This document shows positions 19,954 to 31,097 of a DNA stretch of 56,989 nt, piece by piece. The notes beneath the pieces were generated by a model, which worked only from the letters and a program-made list of their open reading frames with translations, was not told the origin of the DNA and ran no database searches. The DNA is from Solirubrobacterales bacterium (GTDB lineage Bacteria > Actinomycetota > Thermoleophilia > Solirubrobacterales > Solirubrobacteraceae): the NCBI GenBank assembly GCA_027306855.1, contig DAHUYZ010000008.1, forward strand, positions 1-56,989. The letters run 5' to 3'. Position 1 is the stretch's first letter. Each line of letters starts with the position of its first letter. The position numbers and the translations under genes are program-made.

Positions 19954-20576
19954 CAGTTGGGGCTCCCGTTCTCGGAGGTCTCTGAAGCGGCGTCGTCATC
20001 GAAGCCCTTCGGCCGGCCTTGCGAAGCGAAGGGCATGCCGAGCGCCTGCAGCAGCGCGAACGCCTCGGCATCGGTCTTGGCGGTGGTGGTGATCGTGATG
20101 TCGATCCCTCTGACCTGGTCGATCGAGTCGTAGTCGATTTCGGGGAAGATGATCTGCTCGCGTACGCCCATCGAGTAGTTGCCGCGCCCGTCGAACGAGC
20201 GTGGGCTGAGCCCGCGGAAGTCCCTGATCCGGGGGATCGCGATCGAGGTGAGGCGGTCCAGGAACTCGTAGCCGCGCTCGCCGCGCAGCGTGACGGCCAC
20301 TCCGACGGGCATGCCCTCGCGCAGCTTGAAGGCGGCGATCGACTTGCGCGCGCGCCTGACGCTGGGCTGCTGGCCGGCGATCGTGGCGAGTTGCTCTTGG
20401 GCGGCCTTCAGCACTTTGGAGTCTTGCTTGGCGTCGCCGACGCCCATGTTGAGCGTGACCTTCTGGAGCGAAGGCGCCTGCATGACCGAGGAGTAGCCGA
20501 AGCGCTTCATCAGCGCAGGTCGGATCTCCTGCAGATAGCGGGTCTTCAGGCGGGCTGGGGTTGCGGTTGCGCTCAT
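19953..20576 (-). CDS. rplE: 50S ribosomal protein L5
   Basis: 207 aa; binds 5S rRNA and forms bridge B1b to S13. The N-terminal motif [20 protein letters not shown] and the C-terminal [19 protein letters not shown] are intact. It has about 20 extra C-terminal residues ([17 protein letters not shown]) beyond the usual 180-187. Confidence 0.96.
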   Translation of the reverse strand: MSATATPARLKTRYLQEIRPALMKRFGYSSVMQAPSLQKVTLNMGVGDAKQDSKVLKAAQEQLATIAGQQPSVRRARKSIAAFKLREGMPVGVAVTLRGERGYEFLDRLTSIAIPRIRDFRGLSPRSFDGRGNYSMGVREQIIFPEIDYDSIDQVRGIDITITTTAKTDAEAFALLQALGMPFASQGRPKGFDDDAASETSENGSPN

Positions 20577-20579
20577 GTC

Positions 20580-20942
20580 TCAGTCAAGCCTCGTCCCGGA
20601 CCGCTTGGCGACGCGGAAGCGCTTGTTGTTCTCGCGTTCGATGCCGATGCGGGTCGGCTTGTTGTCCTTGGGGTCGATCAACATCACGTTTGAGACGTGG
20701 ATGGGGCCCTCGCGCTCGATCACCCCGCCGACGGTCTGGCCGCGCTGGGTGTCGGCGACCTGTTGGGGGCGCATGTGACGCTTGACCATGTTCAGGCCCT
20801 CGACGTAGACGCGCTGGGAAGAGGGCTCGACACGCAGCACGCGGCCGCGCTTGCCGCGATCCTTGCCGGCCATCACCTGGACCTGATCGTCGGAGCGGAT
20901 CTTGAGCGTGGGGCGCTTGGGGGTCTTGGCGGTACGGGCCAT
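20580..20942 (-). CDS. rplX: 50S ribosomal protein L24
   Basis: 120 aa; the KOW motif lies around VQVMAGKDRGKRGRVLRVEP, followed by YVEGLNMVKRHMRP. An assembly initiator protein at the tunnel exit. An 11-residue basic N-terminal lead (MARTAKTPKRP) precedes the core. It is two bases after rplN. Confidence 0.96.
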   Translation of the reverse strand: MARTAKTPKRPTLKIRSDDQVQVMAGKDRGKRGRVLRVEPSSQRVYVEGLNMVKRHMRPQQVADTQRGQTVGGVIEREGPIHVSNVMLIDPKDNKPTRIGIERENNKRFRVAKRSGTRLD

Positions 20943-20944
20943 CG

Positions 20945-21313
20945 CTAGAGCACCTCGGGGGCGAGCGAGACGATCTTCATGAAGTTGCGGTCGCGAAGTT
21001 CGCGCGCGACCGGCCCGAAGACGCGGGTGCCACGCGGGTTGTTCTGGTCGTCAATGATGACCGCGGCGTTGTCGTCGAAGGAGATGTAGGTGCCGTCGTC
21101 GCGTCCGAACGGCTTCTTGGTGCGGACGACGACCGCCGTGACGACATCGCCCTTTTTGACCGATCCGTGGGGATTGGCCTGCTTGACGGTCGCGGTGATG
21201 ACGTCGCCGACGTGGGCATAGCGTCGCCGCGAGCCGCCCTTGACGCGGATGCAGAGGATCTCGCGCGCCCCGGTGTTGTCGGCCACTCGGAGCCTTGTCT
21301 CGTTTTGGATCAT
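20945..21313 (-). CDS. rplN: 50S ribosomal protein L14
   Basis: 122 aa, the standard length. [20 protein letters not shown] and the C-terminal [20 protein letters not shown] are the L14 signatures; it lies at the subunit interface and contacts 16S helix 44. Its start overlaps the rpsQ stop by four bases. Confidence 0.98.
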   Translation of the reverse strand: MIQNETRLRVADNTGAREILCIRVKGGSRRRYAHVGDVITATVKQANPHGSVKKGDVVTAVVVRTKKPFGRDDGTYISFDDNAAVIIDDQNNPRGTRVFGPVARELRDRNFMKIVSLAPEVL

Positions 21314-21918
21314 CGTGCCCTCTCCAGTACGTCGACGAGCTTCCAGCGCTTGGTGCGTGACAGTGGCCGGCTCTCGACCACGCGGACGACGTCGCCCTCG
21401 TGGGCTTCATTGTTCTCGTCATGGGCATGCAGGGTGCTGGAGCTGCGCACAATCTTCTCGTAGCGACGGTGGCGTCGAGCCACGTCGATGCGAACCGTGA
21501 TCGTCTTGTCGGCCTTGTCGGAGACGACGATGCCTTGGCGCGTCTTAGGAGCGCCTTGTACGGGAGCGTGTACGGGTGGCAGCGCCTCGGGCGAAGAAGT
21601 CGAAGCGCGGCGCTCTGCTGCCTTGGCGCGTTCTTGGGAGCGGCGTAGGCGACGGCGAGCCGCCTTGGCTTGGCGTGAAGCAAGGCGCTCGGCATGACGC
21701 TCCTCGGCGGTGCGCCCAGGACGAGGCTCGCCGGTGTGTTTGGAGCGCTCACGACGGCGGCGCTCTTTGGGAGCGAGCTGCTCCTCGGGCTCGGCGGGCG
21801 CAGAGGGAGTTTGGGGGGCCTGCTCAGCTCGAGCCGTCTCCTCAACCGGAGCGGCCTGGGCCTGCTCCTGGGAAGCGTCCAAGGTCTCAGGGGTCTCGTC
21901 GTCTGTCTCGTCAGCCAT
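21310..21918 (-). CDS. rpsQ: 30S ribosomal protein S17 with long charged N-terminal extension
   Basis: 202 aa, of which only about the last 80 (from [20 protein letters not shown]) are the S17 OB-fold that binds 16S rRNA. The first 120 residues are an unconserved low-complexity extension: acidic and Gln/Ala/Pro-rich to about residue 45, then very basic ([36 protein letters not shown]). No closer ribosome site and Met near the core is obvious, and the frame is open throughout, so the extension is probably translated. It starts 26 bases after rpmC. Confidence 0.94.
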   Translation of the reverse strand: MADETDDETPETLDASQEQAQAAPVEETARAEQAPQTPSAPAEPEEQLAPKERRRRERSKHTGEPRPGRTAEERHAERLASRQAKAARRRLRRSQERAKAAERRASTSSPEALPPVHAPVQGAPKTRQGIVVSDKADKTITVRIDVARRHRRYEKIVRSSSTLHAHDENNEAHEGDVVRVVESRPLSRTKRWKLVDVLERAR

Positions 21919-21944
21919 CTCAGTCCGTTTCGGTGTTGCTCAGC

Positions 21945-22166
21945 TCAGCTGTTTGCAGCCTGGTCGTGGGGTTGGGTGGCAAGGGCGCGCTCGCGGGCGA
22001 CCGTGAGTGCCCGCGCAAGATCGCGCCGGGCACGCCGGATGCCGGCAGTGTCCTCGAGCTCGCCCGTGGCGTTGGCGAACCGCAGTCCGAACAGATCCTT
22101 GCGAAAAGTGGATATCTGCTCCGAAAGCTCGCTGTCGAGCATGTCCTTGATCTCCTTGGCCTTCAC
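21945..22166 (-). CDS. rpmC: 50S ribosomal protein L29
   Basis: 73 aa. [20 protein letters not shown] and [20 protein letters not shown] are typical; the protein sits at the tunnel exit and helps dock trigger factor and SRP. It lies 11 bases after rplP. Confidence 0.96.
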   Translation of the reverse strand: MKAKEIKDMLDSELSEQISTFRKDLFGLRFANATGELEDTAGIRRARRDLARALTVARERALATQPHDQAANS

Positions 22167-22177
22167 TGCAGATCCCT

Positions 22178-22588
22178 TCAGTCCTCACGCAGGACGAACT
22201 TGGATTTCACGGGTAGCTTGTGCGCCGCAAGACGGATGGCTTCGCGAGCGAGCGGCTCGGGCACTCCCGCGAGCTCGAACATGACGCGTCCCGGCTTGAC
22301 GACCGCGACCCAGCCTTCGGGCGATCCCTTGCCTGAGCCCATGCGCGTCTCGGCGGGCTTCTTGGTGACGGGCTTGTCGGGATAGACGTTGATCCAAACC
22401 TTGCCGCCACGCTTGATCTTGCGGGTCATCGCGATACGGGCCGCCTCGATCTGGCGGTTGGTCAGCCAGCCCTGCTCGAGCGACTTCAGGCCAAACTCGC
22501 CGAACTGGACCTTGACCTGACCACGGGAGACTCCGCGGCGCCGGCCACGATGCTGCTTGCGGTGCTTGACGCGCTTGGGCGAGAGCAT
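22178..22588 (-). CDS. rplP: 50S ribosomal protein L16
   Basis: 136 aa; [40 protein letters not shown] and the C-terminal [14 protein letters not shown] are intact. It is needed for A-site tRNA accommodation. Its start shares one base with the rpsC stop (TGATG). Confidence 0.98.
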   Translation of the reverse strand: MLSPKRVKHRKQHRGRRRGVSRGQVKVQFGEFGLKSLEQGWLTNRQIEAARIAMTRKIKRGGKVWINVYPDKPVTKKPAETRMGSGKGSPEGWVAVVKPGRVMFELAGVPEPLAREAIRLAAHKLPVKSKFVLRED

Positions 22589-23454
22589 CAGCGCATGCCT
22601 CCCGGACCGCCCGGACCGGAGCGCGGCCCACGTCCCCCGCCCGGACCACGTCCGCCAGCCGGACCGCGCCCGCTGCCTGGACCGCGCCCGCCGTTGCCGC
22701 GCCCGCCGCCGCCCGGGCCTCCGCGTCCGCGTCCGCGCCCGTCACGGCCGTCGCGCCCGCGGCCTTCGCGATCGGAGCTGGGGGGAGCGGGAGCGCTCAT
22801 GTCGGTGAGGTCGGCGCCGGTGTAGCCCTCCGGCATGATCTCGCCCTTGTTGATCCAGCACTTGACGCCGATGCGACCGAAGGTGGTGCGAGCCTCGTAG
22901 AAGCCGTAGTCGATGTCGGCGCGCATCGTGTGGAGGGGGACGCGCCCGTCAGAGTAGCTTTCTGTGCGCGCCATCTCGGCGCCGCCAAGACGGCCGGCGA
23001 CCTGTACCTTGACGCCCTTGGCGCCCGAGCGCATCGCACTGGTGAGCGCGCGCTTCATGGCGCGCCGGAACGCGACGCGGTTTTGGAGCTGCTCGGCGAT
23101 CGACTGGGCGACGAGCTTGGCATCGAGCTCGGGGCGCTTGATCTCGAGGATGTTGACCTTGATCTGCTTGTGGGTCATGCGGTGCAGCTCGCGTCGCAGC
23201 GCGTCCACTTCGGCGCCCGACTTGCCGATCACGATGCCTGGACGAGCCGTATGGATGTTGACCTCGAGGTCGTTTGAGTCCTTGCGGATCGTGATGTCCG
23301 AGAGACCGGCGTGCGCGAGCTTGTCGCTGATGTGCTCGCGGATCTTGATGTCCTCGGCGAGATAGTCGGCGAAGTTGCGCTCGTTGAACCAGTTGGACTT
23401 CCAGTCGTGGATGTAGCCCACGCGGATCGATTCGGGATGAACTTTCTGTCCCAT
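22588..23454 (-). CDS. rpsC: 30S ribosomal protein S3 with Gly/Arg/Pro-rich tail
   Basis: 288 aa. The KH domain is in [20 protein letters not shown] (about residues 75-95), and the C-terminal S3 domain ends near [12 protein letters not shown] at about residue 218. The last 65 residues are an RGG-like low-complexity tail ([19 protein letters not shown], then [19 protein letters not shown]), not part of the usual S3. S3 lies at the mRNA entry channel, so the tail would be close to incoming mRNA. Confidence 0.95.
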   Translation of the reverse strand: MGQKVHPESIRVGYIHDWKSNWFNERNFADYLAEDIKIREHISDKLAHAGLSDITIRKDSNDLEVNIHTARPGIVIGKSGAEVDALRRELHRMTHKQIKVNILEIKRPELDAKLVAQSIAEQLQNRVAFRRAMKRALTSAMRSGAKGVKVQVAGRLGGAEMARTESYSDGRVPLHTMRADIDYGFYEARTTFGRIGVKCWINKGEIMPEGYTGADLTDMSAPAPPSSDREGRGRDGRDGRGRGRGGPGGGGRGNGGRGPGSGRGPAGGRGPGGGRGPRSGPGGPGGMR

Positions 23455-23463
23455 GCTGTTTCT

Positions 23464-24132
23464 CTAAGTCCTGTCTTCTCGTTCTGAAGTCTCGTCTACT
23501 GGCTTGGCGCTGAGAGTGATCGTCAGATGGCTGGTGCGCTTGCGAATCGGGGTTGCGCGCCCCATCGCTCGTGGACGGAAGCGCTTGATCGTGGGGCCCT
23601 CGTCGGCATAGGCCTCGCGGACGAGCAGATCGTCTTCGAGCAGCTCGTGGTTGTTCTCCGCATTGGCAACCGCCGACTCGAGCAGCTTGCTCCAGTCGTG
23701 GGCCACCTCACGGGAGGTGAAGGCGAGGATAGCGCGTGCCTCTGAGACGGACTTGCCGCGCAGGTGGCCGCACACAATGCGGGCCTTGCGGGCGGAGGTG
23801 CGAACGTAGCGCGCCTGGGCCCGGACCATCTTGCGTGATACGGGCGGGGGAGCGACCTTGGGCTCGGCCTTGGCCTGGGCGACGGGCTTGGCCTTCTCGG
23901 GCATCGGCTGCTCGGCTGCCGACTCCTTCTCGGCCGTCCCCTCGGCGGCCTTGGGCTCATCAGCAACAGCCTTCTTCGCCGGAGCAACCTTGGCCGCCGG
24001 CTTCTTGGCTGCGGGCTTCTTTGCCGCCGGCTTCTTCTCCGCGGCAGCCTTCGCCGCGAGGGCCTTCTTGGCCGTGGACTTCTCGGCCTGAGCCTGCTCG
24101 TCCTCGCGCGGCGTCTTCTGCTCGGGGCTCAT
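23464..24132 (-). CDS. rplV: 50S ribosomal protein L22 with histone-H1-like N-terminal extension
   Basis: 222 aa; the L22 core starts near ARYVRTSARKARIVCGHLRG (about residue 107) and includes RPRAMGRATPIRKRTSHLTI with its tunnel-lining loop. About 105 residues precede it: an acidic start, then repeats of AAKKPAAKKPAAKKPAA like histone H1 or HupB tails, then KAKPVAQAKAEPKVAPPP. The core itself is of normal length (about 110). It abuts rpsS with no spacer. Confidence 0.94.
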   Translation of the reverse strand: MSPEQKTPREDEQAQAEKSTAKKALAAKAAAEKKPAAKKPAAKKPAAKVAPAKKAVADEPKAAEGTAEKESAAEQPMPEKAKPVAQAKAEPKVAPPPVSRKMVRAQARYVRTSARKARIVCGHLRGKSVSEARAILAFTSREVAHDWSKLLESAVANAENNHELLEDDLLVREAYADEGPTIKRFRPRAMGRATPIRKRTSHLTITLSAKPVDETSEREDRT

Positions 24133-24405
24133 CTAGCGGACCTTCCCGGAGCCGGCGTGGCCTCTGTAGGTCCTGGTCGGCGCGAACTCGCCGAGCTTGT
24201 GGCCGACCATCGACTCGCTGATGAAGACGGGCACGTGCTTCTTGCCGTCGTGGACGGCGATCGTGTGGCCGACCATCTCGGGGAAGATCGTTGAGGTGCG
24301 CGACCAGGTGCGCAGCATCTTCTTGTTGTTTTCGGCGTTGAGCGCCTCGATGCGCGTCATCAGGCGCTCTTCGACCCAGGGCCCCTTCTTACTCGAACGA
24401 CTCAT
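24133..24405 (-). CDS. rpsS: 30S ribosomal protein S19
   Basis: 90 aa, the standard length; [20 protein letters not shown] and [20 protein letters not shown] are diagnostic. It forms a head complex with S13. The start overlaps the rplB stop by four bases. Confidence 0.98.
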   Translation of the reverse strand: MSRSSKKGPWVEERLMTRIEALNAENNKKMLRTWSRTSTIFPEMVGHTIAVHDGKKHVPVFISESMVGHKLGEFAPTRTYRGHAGSGKVR

Positions 24406-25247
24406 CGGCCCTTGCCCTTTCCGCGTCTACGTCCTCTGACTATGTACTTGTCGGAAGTCTTGTTCTTCTTGCGCGTGCGGTAGCCGAGCGTCGGCACGCC
24501 CCATGGAGTGACGGGGTGGCGACCGGCCGTGGTCGAGCCCTCGCCGCCGCCGTGAGGGTGATCGACGGGGTTCATCGCCGTGCCGCGCGTCTGGGGACGC
24601 ACGCCCATGTGGCGCTTGCGGCCGGCCTTGCCAACCTTGACGTTTTGGTGATCGGCGTTTCCTATTACTCCAACGGTGGCTCGGCACTCGGCGCGCACCA
24701 TCCGCATCTCACCTGATGGCAGGCGTAGGGTGGCCATGTCGCCGTCCTTGGCCATCAGCTGGACCGAGGCGCCTGCGGAGCGCGCCATCTGACCGCCGCG
24801 ACCGGGCTGGAGCTCGACGTTGTGGATGACCGTTCCGACGGGCATCTTTCCCAGCGCCAAGCAGTTGCCGACCGCGATGTCGGAGGTGTCGCCGGAAGAG
24901 ACGGTCATGCCGACCGTTAGGCGCTGGGGTGCGAGGATGTAGCTCTTCTCGCCATCGGCGTAGTGGAGTAGGGCTATGTAGGAGGAGCGGTTGGGGTCGT
25001 ACTCGATCGCGGCGACCTTGGCGGGGATGCCGTCCTTGCGGCGCTTGAAGTCGATCCGGCGGTAGAGGCGCTTGGCGCCGCCGCCGCGATGGCGGGAGGT
25101 CTTGCGCCCGTAGGCATTGCGACCGCCGCTCTTCTTTAGGCCTTCGACAAGCGTGCGCTCGGGCTCGGTCTTGGTGACCTCGGCGAAGTCCGGGTATGAG
25201 ACGAAGCGGCGACCGGGGCTTGTGGGCTTGGGCTTGCGAATCGCCAT
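24402..25247 (-). CDS. rplB: 50S ribosomal protein L2
   Basis: 281 aa. It contains the OB and SH3-like RNA-binding core and the near-invariant [18 protein letters not shown] with the His needed for peptidyl transferase integrity. The C-terminus [18 protein letters not shown] is normal. It lies three bases after rplW. Confidence 0.98.
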   Translation of the reverse strand: MAIRKPKPTSPGRRFVSYPDFAEVTKTEPERTLVEGLKKSGGRNAYGRKTSRHRGGGAKRLYRRIDFKRRKDGIPAKVAAIEYDPNRSSYIALLHYADGEKSYILAPQRLTVGMTVSSGDTSDIAVGNCLALGKMPVGTVIHNVELQPGRGGQMARSAGASVQLMAKDGDMATLRLPSGEMRMVRAECRATVGVIGNADHQNVKVGKAGRKRHMGVRPQTRGTAMNPVDHPHGGGEGSTTAGRHPVTPWGVPTLGYRTRKKNKTSDKYIVRGRRRGKGKGR

Positions 25248-25250
25248 GAC

Positions 25251-25547
25251 TTACTCCGCGCCCTCTAGGCCCTTGAAGATCGGGATGCTCTCGCCGGAGC
25301 GGACCTGGACGATCGCCTTCTTCCATGTGCGGGTGCGGCCACGGGTGGAACCGCGGCGCTTGGGCTTGGACTTGATGCTGAGCGTGCGGACATCGACGAC
25401 GTGCACGTCGAACAGCGACTCGATCGCTTGGCGGACCTGGGTTCGGTGGGCGTCGGGGTGCACCCGGAACGTGTACTTGCCGGCGGCGGAGAGCACGTAG
25501 CTCTTCTCGGAGAGGACCGGCTTGAGAATCACCTGGGAGGCCTCCAT
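25251..25547 (-). CDS. rplW: 50S ribosomal protein L23
   Basis: 98 aa; VILKPVLSEKSYVLSAAGKY and FRVHPDAHRTQVRQAIESLF are family hallmarks. It forms the docking site for SRP and trigger factor at the tunnel exit. Its start overlaps the rplD stop by one base. Confidence 0.97.
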   Translation of the reverse strand: MEASQVILKPVLSEKSYVLSAAGKYTFRVHPDAHRTQVRQAIESLFDVHVVDVRTLSIKSKPKRRGSTRGRTRTWKKAIVQVRSGESIPIFKGLEGAE

Positions 25548-26212
25548 CAGGCAGCCTCCTCAGTCGACGCGGTGGGCGCTGCGGCCCGCGAGGTGAGCGC
25601 GGCGAGAGCGGCCTCGGAGACGAGCAGTGAGCAGGCGCCGACGATGTCTGTGACCCCGGCTTCGTCGGCGACGAGGACGAACGTGCGGGCAAGATTACGG
25701 AAGGAGAGGGCGGCTGCGGACTCGCTTTCGGCGAGGACTACAAGGGTGGGACACGGCTGATCCCAGCCCTCTAGGAGCTCGAGCGCGCGGCGTGTCTTGG
25801 GAGCATCGAACGAAGAAGTATCGAGCACCGCCAGTGACCCTCGCTGAGCATGCATCGACAGGGCGCTGCGCAGGGCGGAGCGCTGCTCCTTGCGGTTGAC
25901 CTTGAAGGTGTAGGAGCGGGGCTGAGGCCCGAAGACGATGCCTCCGCCGGTCCAGAGGGGCGAGCGACTGGACCCGGCGCGAGCGCGGCCGGTGCCCTTC
26001 TGGCGCCATGGCTTGGCGCTTCCGCCGGAGACCATCCCGCGCGTCTTGGTGGCGGCGGTACCTCGGCGACGAGCCGCCTGCTCGGCCCGGACGCTCTGGT
26101 AGACGAGTGGGCCGTGGAAGCGTGCGCCGAACGTCTGGGGGTCGAGCTCGACCTTCTTGGTGGTGGCCGCCGTACTGAGCATCAGCGCGGTGGGGACCTT
26201 GGGGTCAGCCAT
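25547..26212 (-). CDS. rplD: 50S ribosomal protein L4
   Basis: 221 aa. The tunnel loop region [20 protein letters not shown] and [20 protein letters not shown] are intact. L4 is a known repressor of S10 operons in enterobacteria; whether that holds here cannot be read from the sequence. The C-terminus has a short Ala/Thr tail. The start overlaps rplC by eight bases. Confidence 0.96.
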   Translation of the reverse strand: MADPKVPTALMLSTAATTKKVELDPQTFGARFHGPLVYQSVRAEQAARRRGTAATKTRGMVSGGSAKPWRQKGTGRARAGSSRSPLWTGGGIVFGPQPRSYTFKVNRKEQRSALRSALSMHAQRGSLAVLDTSSFDAPKTRRALELLEGWDQPCPTLVVLAESESAAALSFRNLARTFVLVADEAGVTDIVGACSLLVSEAALAALTSRAAAPTASTEEAA

Positions 26213-26822
26213 TGCTGCGCACCTCTACTACGCCACCGCGGGGGCCAGGGACTGAGCCGCGTACGAGCATGAGGTTCTTGGAAGAGTCGAGTGCCACGAT
26301 CTCGAGACCAGGCTGCGTCACGCGCTTGTTGCCCATCTGGCCCGGCCCGCGAATCCCGCGGAAGACACGCGCGGGATCGGCCGACGCGCCGATCGACCCG
26401 GGGGCGCGCACGTTATGAGAGCCGTGCGACTTCGGTCCGCGCTTGAAGTTGTGGCGTTTGATCGTCCCTTGAAAGCCCTTGCCCTTGGAGACACCGGAGA
26501 TCTTGACGTGGGCGCCGACCTCGAAGGACTCGACGGTGACCGACTCTCCGACTTGCAGCTCGCCGACCTTGCCGCGGAACTCGACGAGGTGGCGCATGGC
26601 GGGGGCGCCCGCCTTCCGCAGATGGCCGAGCTCCGCCTTGGTCCGGTGCTTCTCCTTGGTCTGACCGAAAGCGAGCTGGACAGCTTCGTAGCCGTCGCGG
26701 TCGGCTGTGCGCAGCGCGGTGACCGGGCAGGGCCCTGCCTCGAGAACGGTCACGCGGGCGACGGTGCCGTCGTCCTGGAAGACCTGGGTCATTCCGAGCT
26801 TCTTGGCGAGTATTGAGGGCAT
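26205..26822 (-). CDS. rplC: 50S ribosomal protein L3
   Basis: 205 aa. ILAKKLGMTQVFQDDGTVAR at the start and FQGTIKRHNFKRGPKSHGSH near the peptidyl transferase centre are intact, including the Gln normally methylated in some bacteria. It follows rpsJ after a 77-base spacer, the only notable gap early in the S10 operon. Confidence 0.97.
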   Translation of the reverse strand: MPSILAKKLGMTQVFQDDGTVARVTVLEAGPCPVTALRTADRDGYEAVQLAFGQTKEKHRTKAELGHLRKAGAPAMRHLVEFRGKVGELQVGESVTVESFEVGAHVKISGVSKGKGFQGTIKRHNFKRGPKSHGSHNVRAPGSIGASADPARVFRGIRGPGQMGNKRVTQPGLEIVALDSSKNLMLVRGSVPGPRGGVVEVRSNG

Positions 26823-26899
26823 TGACTGGGGCGTCGGGCGTTAGGGAAGGGGAATGCGGTCGTGGGGATCGGGCGTGTGTGGGTGCTCAGGGATGGGGC

Positions 26900-27226
26900 T
26901 CAGGTGGCGAGACGTATCTCGATGTCAACGCCTGCCGGGAGGTTGTCGAGGCGCTGGAGCGAGTCGACGGTCTTGGGCGTCGGCTGGTGGATGTCGATGA
27001 GGCGCTTATGGGTGCGGATCTCGAAGTGCTCGCGCGAGTCCTTGTCCTTGAAGGGCGAGCGGATCACGCAGTAGACGTTCTTCTCGGTGGGCAGCGGTAC
27101 GGGCCCGGAGACGGTCGCGCCCGTGCGGGCGGCGGTCTCGACGATCTCCTTTGCGGCAGACTCGATCGCCGAGGTGTCGTACGCCTTCAGGCGGATGCGG
27201 ATCTTGTTCTGGGTTGTGGCTGCCAT
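26900..27226 (-). CDS. rpsJ: 30S ribosomal protein S10 (NusE)
   Basis: 108 aa. [20 protein letters not shown] and [20 protein letters not shown] are typical. Besides its place in the 30S head it pairs with NusB in antitermination and can bind NusG. First gene of the S10 operon, preceded by a G-poor leader and the tuf terminator. Confidence 0.97.
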   Translation of the reverse strand: MAATTQNKIRIRLKAYDTSAIESAAKEIVETAARTGATVSGPVPLPTEKNVYCVIRSPFKDKDSREHFEIRTHKRLIDIHQPTPKTVDSLQRLDNLPAGVDIEIRLAT

Positions 27227-27380
27227 CGAATCGTCTGCTTGTGGTCGTGGGTTGGTCTTGGCGCTCTTGTGGAGGGGTTAGGGCGGAGGTTGTTTAGGGC
27301 TTGGTGTGGGGCTGGTGTTGGGTGATGTTTAGTTGTCGGTCGTGTGATCGTTCTTGTGTTGGTCTGCGCTGGACGGAGCC
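27227..27380 (-). promoter_or_regulatory. G-poor leader of the S10 operon
   Basis: On the transcript strand the 120 bases before rpsJ (from about 27360 to 27241) contain only 12 G, against roughly one third expected at this GC level. They are rich in runs such as CACCCAACACCAGCCCCACA, so the RNA should be nearly unstructured. No promoter matching TTGACA-N17-TATAAT is clear. An unstructured leader could help ribosome loading; that is inference. Confidence 0.6.
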
Positions 27381-27499
27381 GCGCGGCCTTGGCTCGGGGA
27401 CCGGCGAGACAAAGGGCGGACTCCACGCCTGAGGAACCCGCCCCTCGTGCTCCCTGGCCAGCGGAGCTGTGTTCGTCGTATCGGACTGCCAATGAAAGA

Positions 27500-27521
27500 G
27501 CGCCCCGGGATCCCGGGGCGC
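27500..27521 (-). terminator. intrinsic terminator of tuf
   Basis: A perfect 22-base palindrome (GCGCCCCGGGATCCCGGGGCGC) begins 7 bases after the tuf stop and is followed on the minus strand by TCTTTCATT. It separates the fusA-tuf unit from the S10 operon. Confidence 0.85.
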
Positions 27522-27528
27522 CCAGGTG

Positions 27529-28713
<1,185 letters not shown>

Positions 28714-28802
28714 TTTGTGTTCGCTCCTGTATCGACTTGGATGTCCGCCGCTGTAGGCGAACCTGAGAAATCTATCTGACTGGGGACTTTCTTGACTGCT
28801 GC

Positions 28803-30905
28803 CTACGCAAGTACGGGCTCGCCCGTGCGCTGCTCAATGATCTTCTCCGCGATGTTCGGGGGCACCTCCTCGTAGCCCTCGAACTGCATCGTGTAGTTGG
28901 CGCGACCTTGCGTGTTGGAGCGCAGGTCGGTCGCGTAACCGAACATCTCCGAGAGGGGCACGCGGGCGGTGACCGCGAGCGCGTTGCCGCGGCGCTCCTG
29001 GCCCTCGACCCGGCCGCGACGGCGAGATAGGTCTCCGATGACGTCGCCAAGGAAGTCTTCGGGCGTAACGACCTCGACGGCGAAGATCGGCTCGAGCAGG
29101 ACGGGCTTGGCGCGCTTGGCCGCCTCCTTGAGCGCGATCGAGCCGGCGACCTTGAAGGCGATCTCGGAGGAGTCGACCTCGTGGTACTTGCCGTCGATGA
29201 GCGTGATGCGAACGTCGACCATCGGGTAGCCGGCCTTGACGCCGTTCTCCAGAGCCTCCTCGACGCCCTTCTCGACGGCGGGGATGAACTCGGAGGGAAT
29301 CGCGCCGCCCTTAATCTTGTTGACGAAGTCAAAGCCCTCGCCGGGGGCGGGCTCCAGGTTGATATAGACGACGCCGAACTGGCCGGAGCCGCCGGTCTGG
29401 CGGACGAACTTGCCTTCGATCTTCTCGGCCGTGCCACGGACGGTCTCGCGGTAGGAGACCTGGGGACGACCGACGTTAGCCTCGACACCGAACTCGCGCT
29501 TCATGCGATCGACGAGCACCTCGAGATGGAGCTCGCCCATGCCGGAGATCTCGGTTTGGCCAGTCTCCTCGTTGGTGCGCACCTGGAAGGTGGGGTCCTC
29601 CTCGGCGAGGCGCCCGAGCGCGACGGACATCTTCTCTTGGTCGACCTTCGTCTTGGGCTCAACCGCAACCTTGATGACGGGCTCCGGGAATTCGATCGTC
29701 TCCAGGCGAATCGGCTGATCGGGGGCGGCGAGCGTGTCGCCGGTGACGACCTGCTTGATGCCGACGGCGGCGGCAATGTCGCCGGCGTAGACCTCTGAGA
29801 CCTCCTCGCGCTCATTGGCGTGCATCATCAGGATGCGCCCGATGCGCTCGGTGCGACCGGTGTTGACGTTCAGCACGCGTGAGCCGGCCTCGAGTTTGCC
29901 GGAGTAGACGCGGAAGTAGGTGAGCTTGCCGACGTAGGGGTCGGCCATGATCTTGAAGGCGAGCGCGGCGAACGGCTCGGAATCGTCGGCGTGGCGCTCG
30001 ATCTGGCGCTCCTCGGCCTCTCCCTTGGAGGGCTCGGAGCCGCTGACGGGCGGCACGTCGAGCGGGGAGGGCAGGTAGTCGATGACCGCGTCGAGCAGCG
30101 GCTGGACGCCCTTGTTCTTGAAGGAGGAGCCGCACAGGACAGGGGTGAGCTTGGTCGAGAGCGTGGCTTTGCGGATCGCCTGCTTGAGCACGTCCCCTGA
30201 GATCTCGGACTCCTCGAGGATCAGCTCGAGCAGGTGGTCGTCGTAGTGGGAGACCTCCTCGAGCAGATGCTCGCGCGCCGTGGCCGCCTCGTCGGCAAGG
30301 CGCTCCGGGATCTCAACGACGTCTTGTTCGGTGCCGAGCTCGTCCTTGTAGACGAGCGCCTTCATGGCGACGAGGTCGACGACACCCTCGAAGTCGGCCT
30401 CTGCGCCGATCGGCAGCTGGATCGGCACGGGGTGCGCGCCTAGCCGGTCGATCATCGTTTGGACGCCTTTCTCGAAGTCGGCGCCGATGCGGTCCATCTT
30501 GTTGATGTAAGCGATGCGTGGGACCCCGTACTTGTCGGCCTGACGCCAGACCGTCTCTGATTGGGGCTCGACGCCGGCGACAGAGTCGAATAGGGCGATC
30601 GCGCCGTCGAGCACGCGTAGGGAGCGCTCGACCTCGACGGTGAAGTCGACGTGGCCGGGCGTATCGATGATGTTGATGCGGTGGTCATTCCACTGCGCGG
30701 TGGTGGCCGCCGAGGTGATCGTGATGCCGCGCTCCTGCTCCTGTTCCATCCAGTCCATGACGGCGGCGCCCTCGTGGACCTCGCCGATCTTGTAGGTGCG
30801 GCCGGTGTAGTAGAGGATCCGCTCGGTTGTCGTCGTCTTGCCCGCGTCGATGTGGGCCATGATCCCGATGTTGCGGGTCTTCTCGAGGGGGAACTTGCGG
30901 GGCAT
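28803..30905 (-). CDS. fusA: elongation factor G
   Basis: 700 aa, the standard length, catalysing translocation. G1 [15 protein letters not shown] at about residues 17-31, the switch region and [20 protein letters not shown] near 81-100, NKMD near 135, and domain IV with GGSGQFGVV. Normally fusA follows rpsG directly; here an MFS exporter gene separates them, and fusA has its own leader region with an apparent promoter and terminator. Confidence 0.98.
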   Translation of the reverse strand: MPRKFPLEKTRNIGIMAHIDAGKTTTTERILYYTGRTYKIGEVHEGAAVMDWMEQEQERGITITSAATTAQWNDHRINIIDTPGHVDFTVEVERSLRVLDGAIALFDSVAGVEPQSETVWRQADKYGVPRIAYINKMDRIGADFEKGVQTMIDRLGAHPVPIQLPIGAEADFEGVVDLVAMKALVYKDELGTEQDVVEIPERLADEAATAREHLLEEVSHYDDHLLELILEESEISGDVLKQAIRKATLSTKLTPVLCGSSFKNKGVQPLLDAVIDYLPSPLDVPPVSGSEPSKGEAEERQIERHADDSEPFAALAFKIMADPYVGKLTYFRVYSGKLEAGSRVLNVNTGRTERIGRILMMHANEREEVSEVYAGDIAAAVGIKQVVTGDTLAAPDQPIRLETIEFPEPVIKVAVEPKTKVDQEKMSVALGRLAEEDPTFQVRTNEETGQTEISGMGELHLEVLVDRMKREFGVEANVGRPQVSYRETVRGTAEKIEGKFVRQTGGSGQFGVVYINLEPAPGEGFDFVNKIKGGAIPSEFIPAVEKGVEEALENGVKAGYPMVDVRITLIDGKYHEVDSSEIAFKVAGSIALKEAAKRAKPVLLEPIFAVEVVTPEDFLGDVIGDLSRRRGRVEGQERRGNALAVTARVPLSEMFGYATDLRSNTQGRANYTMQFEGYEEVPPNIAEKIIEQRTGEPVLA

Positions 30906-30980
30906 GTCGCGGGTCTAGTGGGTCTGGTCTGTCTAGTGGATCTGGCGGGTGTGGTGGTCTGGTGTGGTGTGGTGTGGGGC
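30906..30980 (-). promoter_or_regulatory. G-poor CCACA-repeat leader of fusA
   Basis: On the transcript strand the 73 bases before the fusA ATG contain only about 9 G and include CCACACCACACCACACCAGA, a near-tandem CCACA tract. It resembles the G-poor leader before rpsJ. Confidence 0.55.
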
Positions 30981-31021
30981 GCTAGAAGCGATCGCCGGCG
31001 ACGCGGCCCTGCCGTTAGGGC

Positions 31022-31046
31022 AAAAAAATGGGCCCCGGGGGCCCAT
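31022..31046 (-). terminator. intrinsic terminator upstream of fusA
   Basis: ATGGGCCCC (31028-31036) pairs with GGGGCCCAT (31038-31046) and is followed on the minus strand by seven T (31028-31022). It would end transcripts arriving from the MFS gene, and also any transcript starting at the promoter-like site at 31147-31155. Confidence 0.8.
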
Positions 31047-31097
31047 GCGCTAAAGGTCCTGGGGAGCTTTGTGTTATGGGCTCGCGGTCTCCATCGG

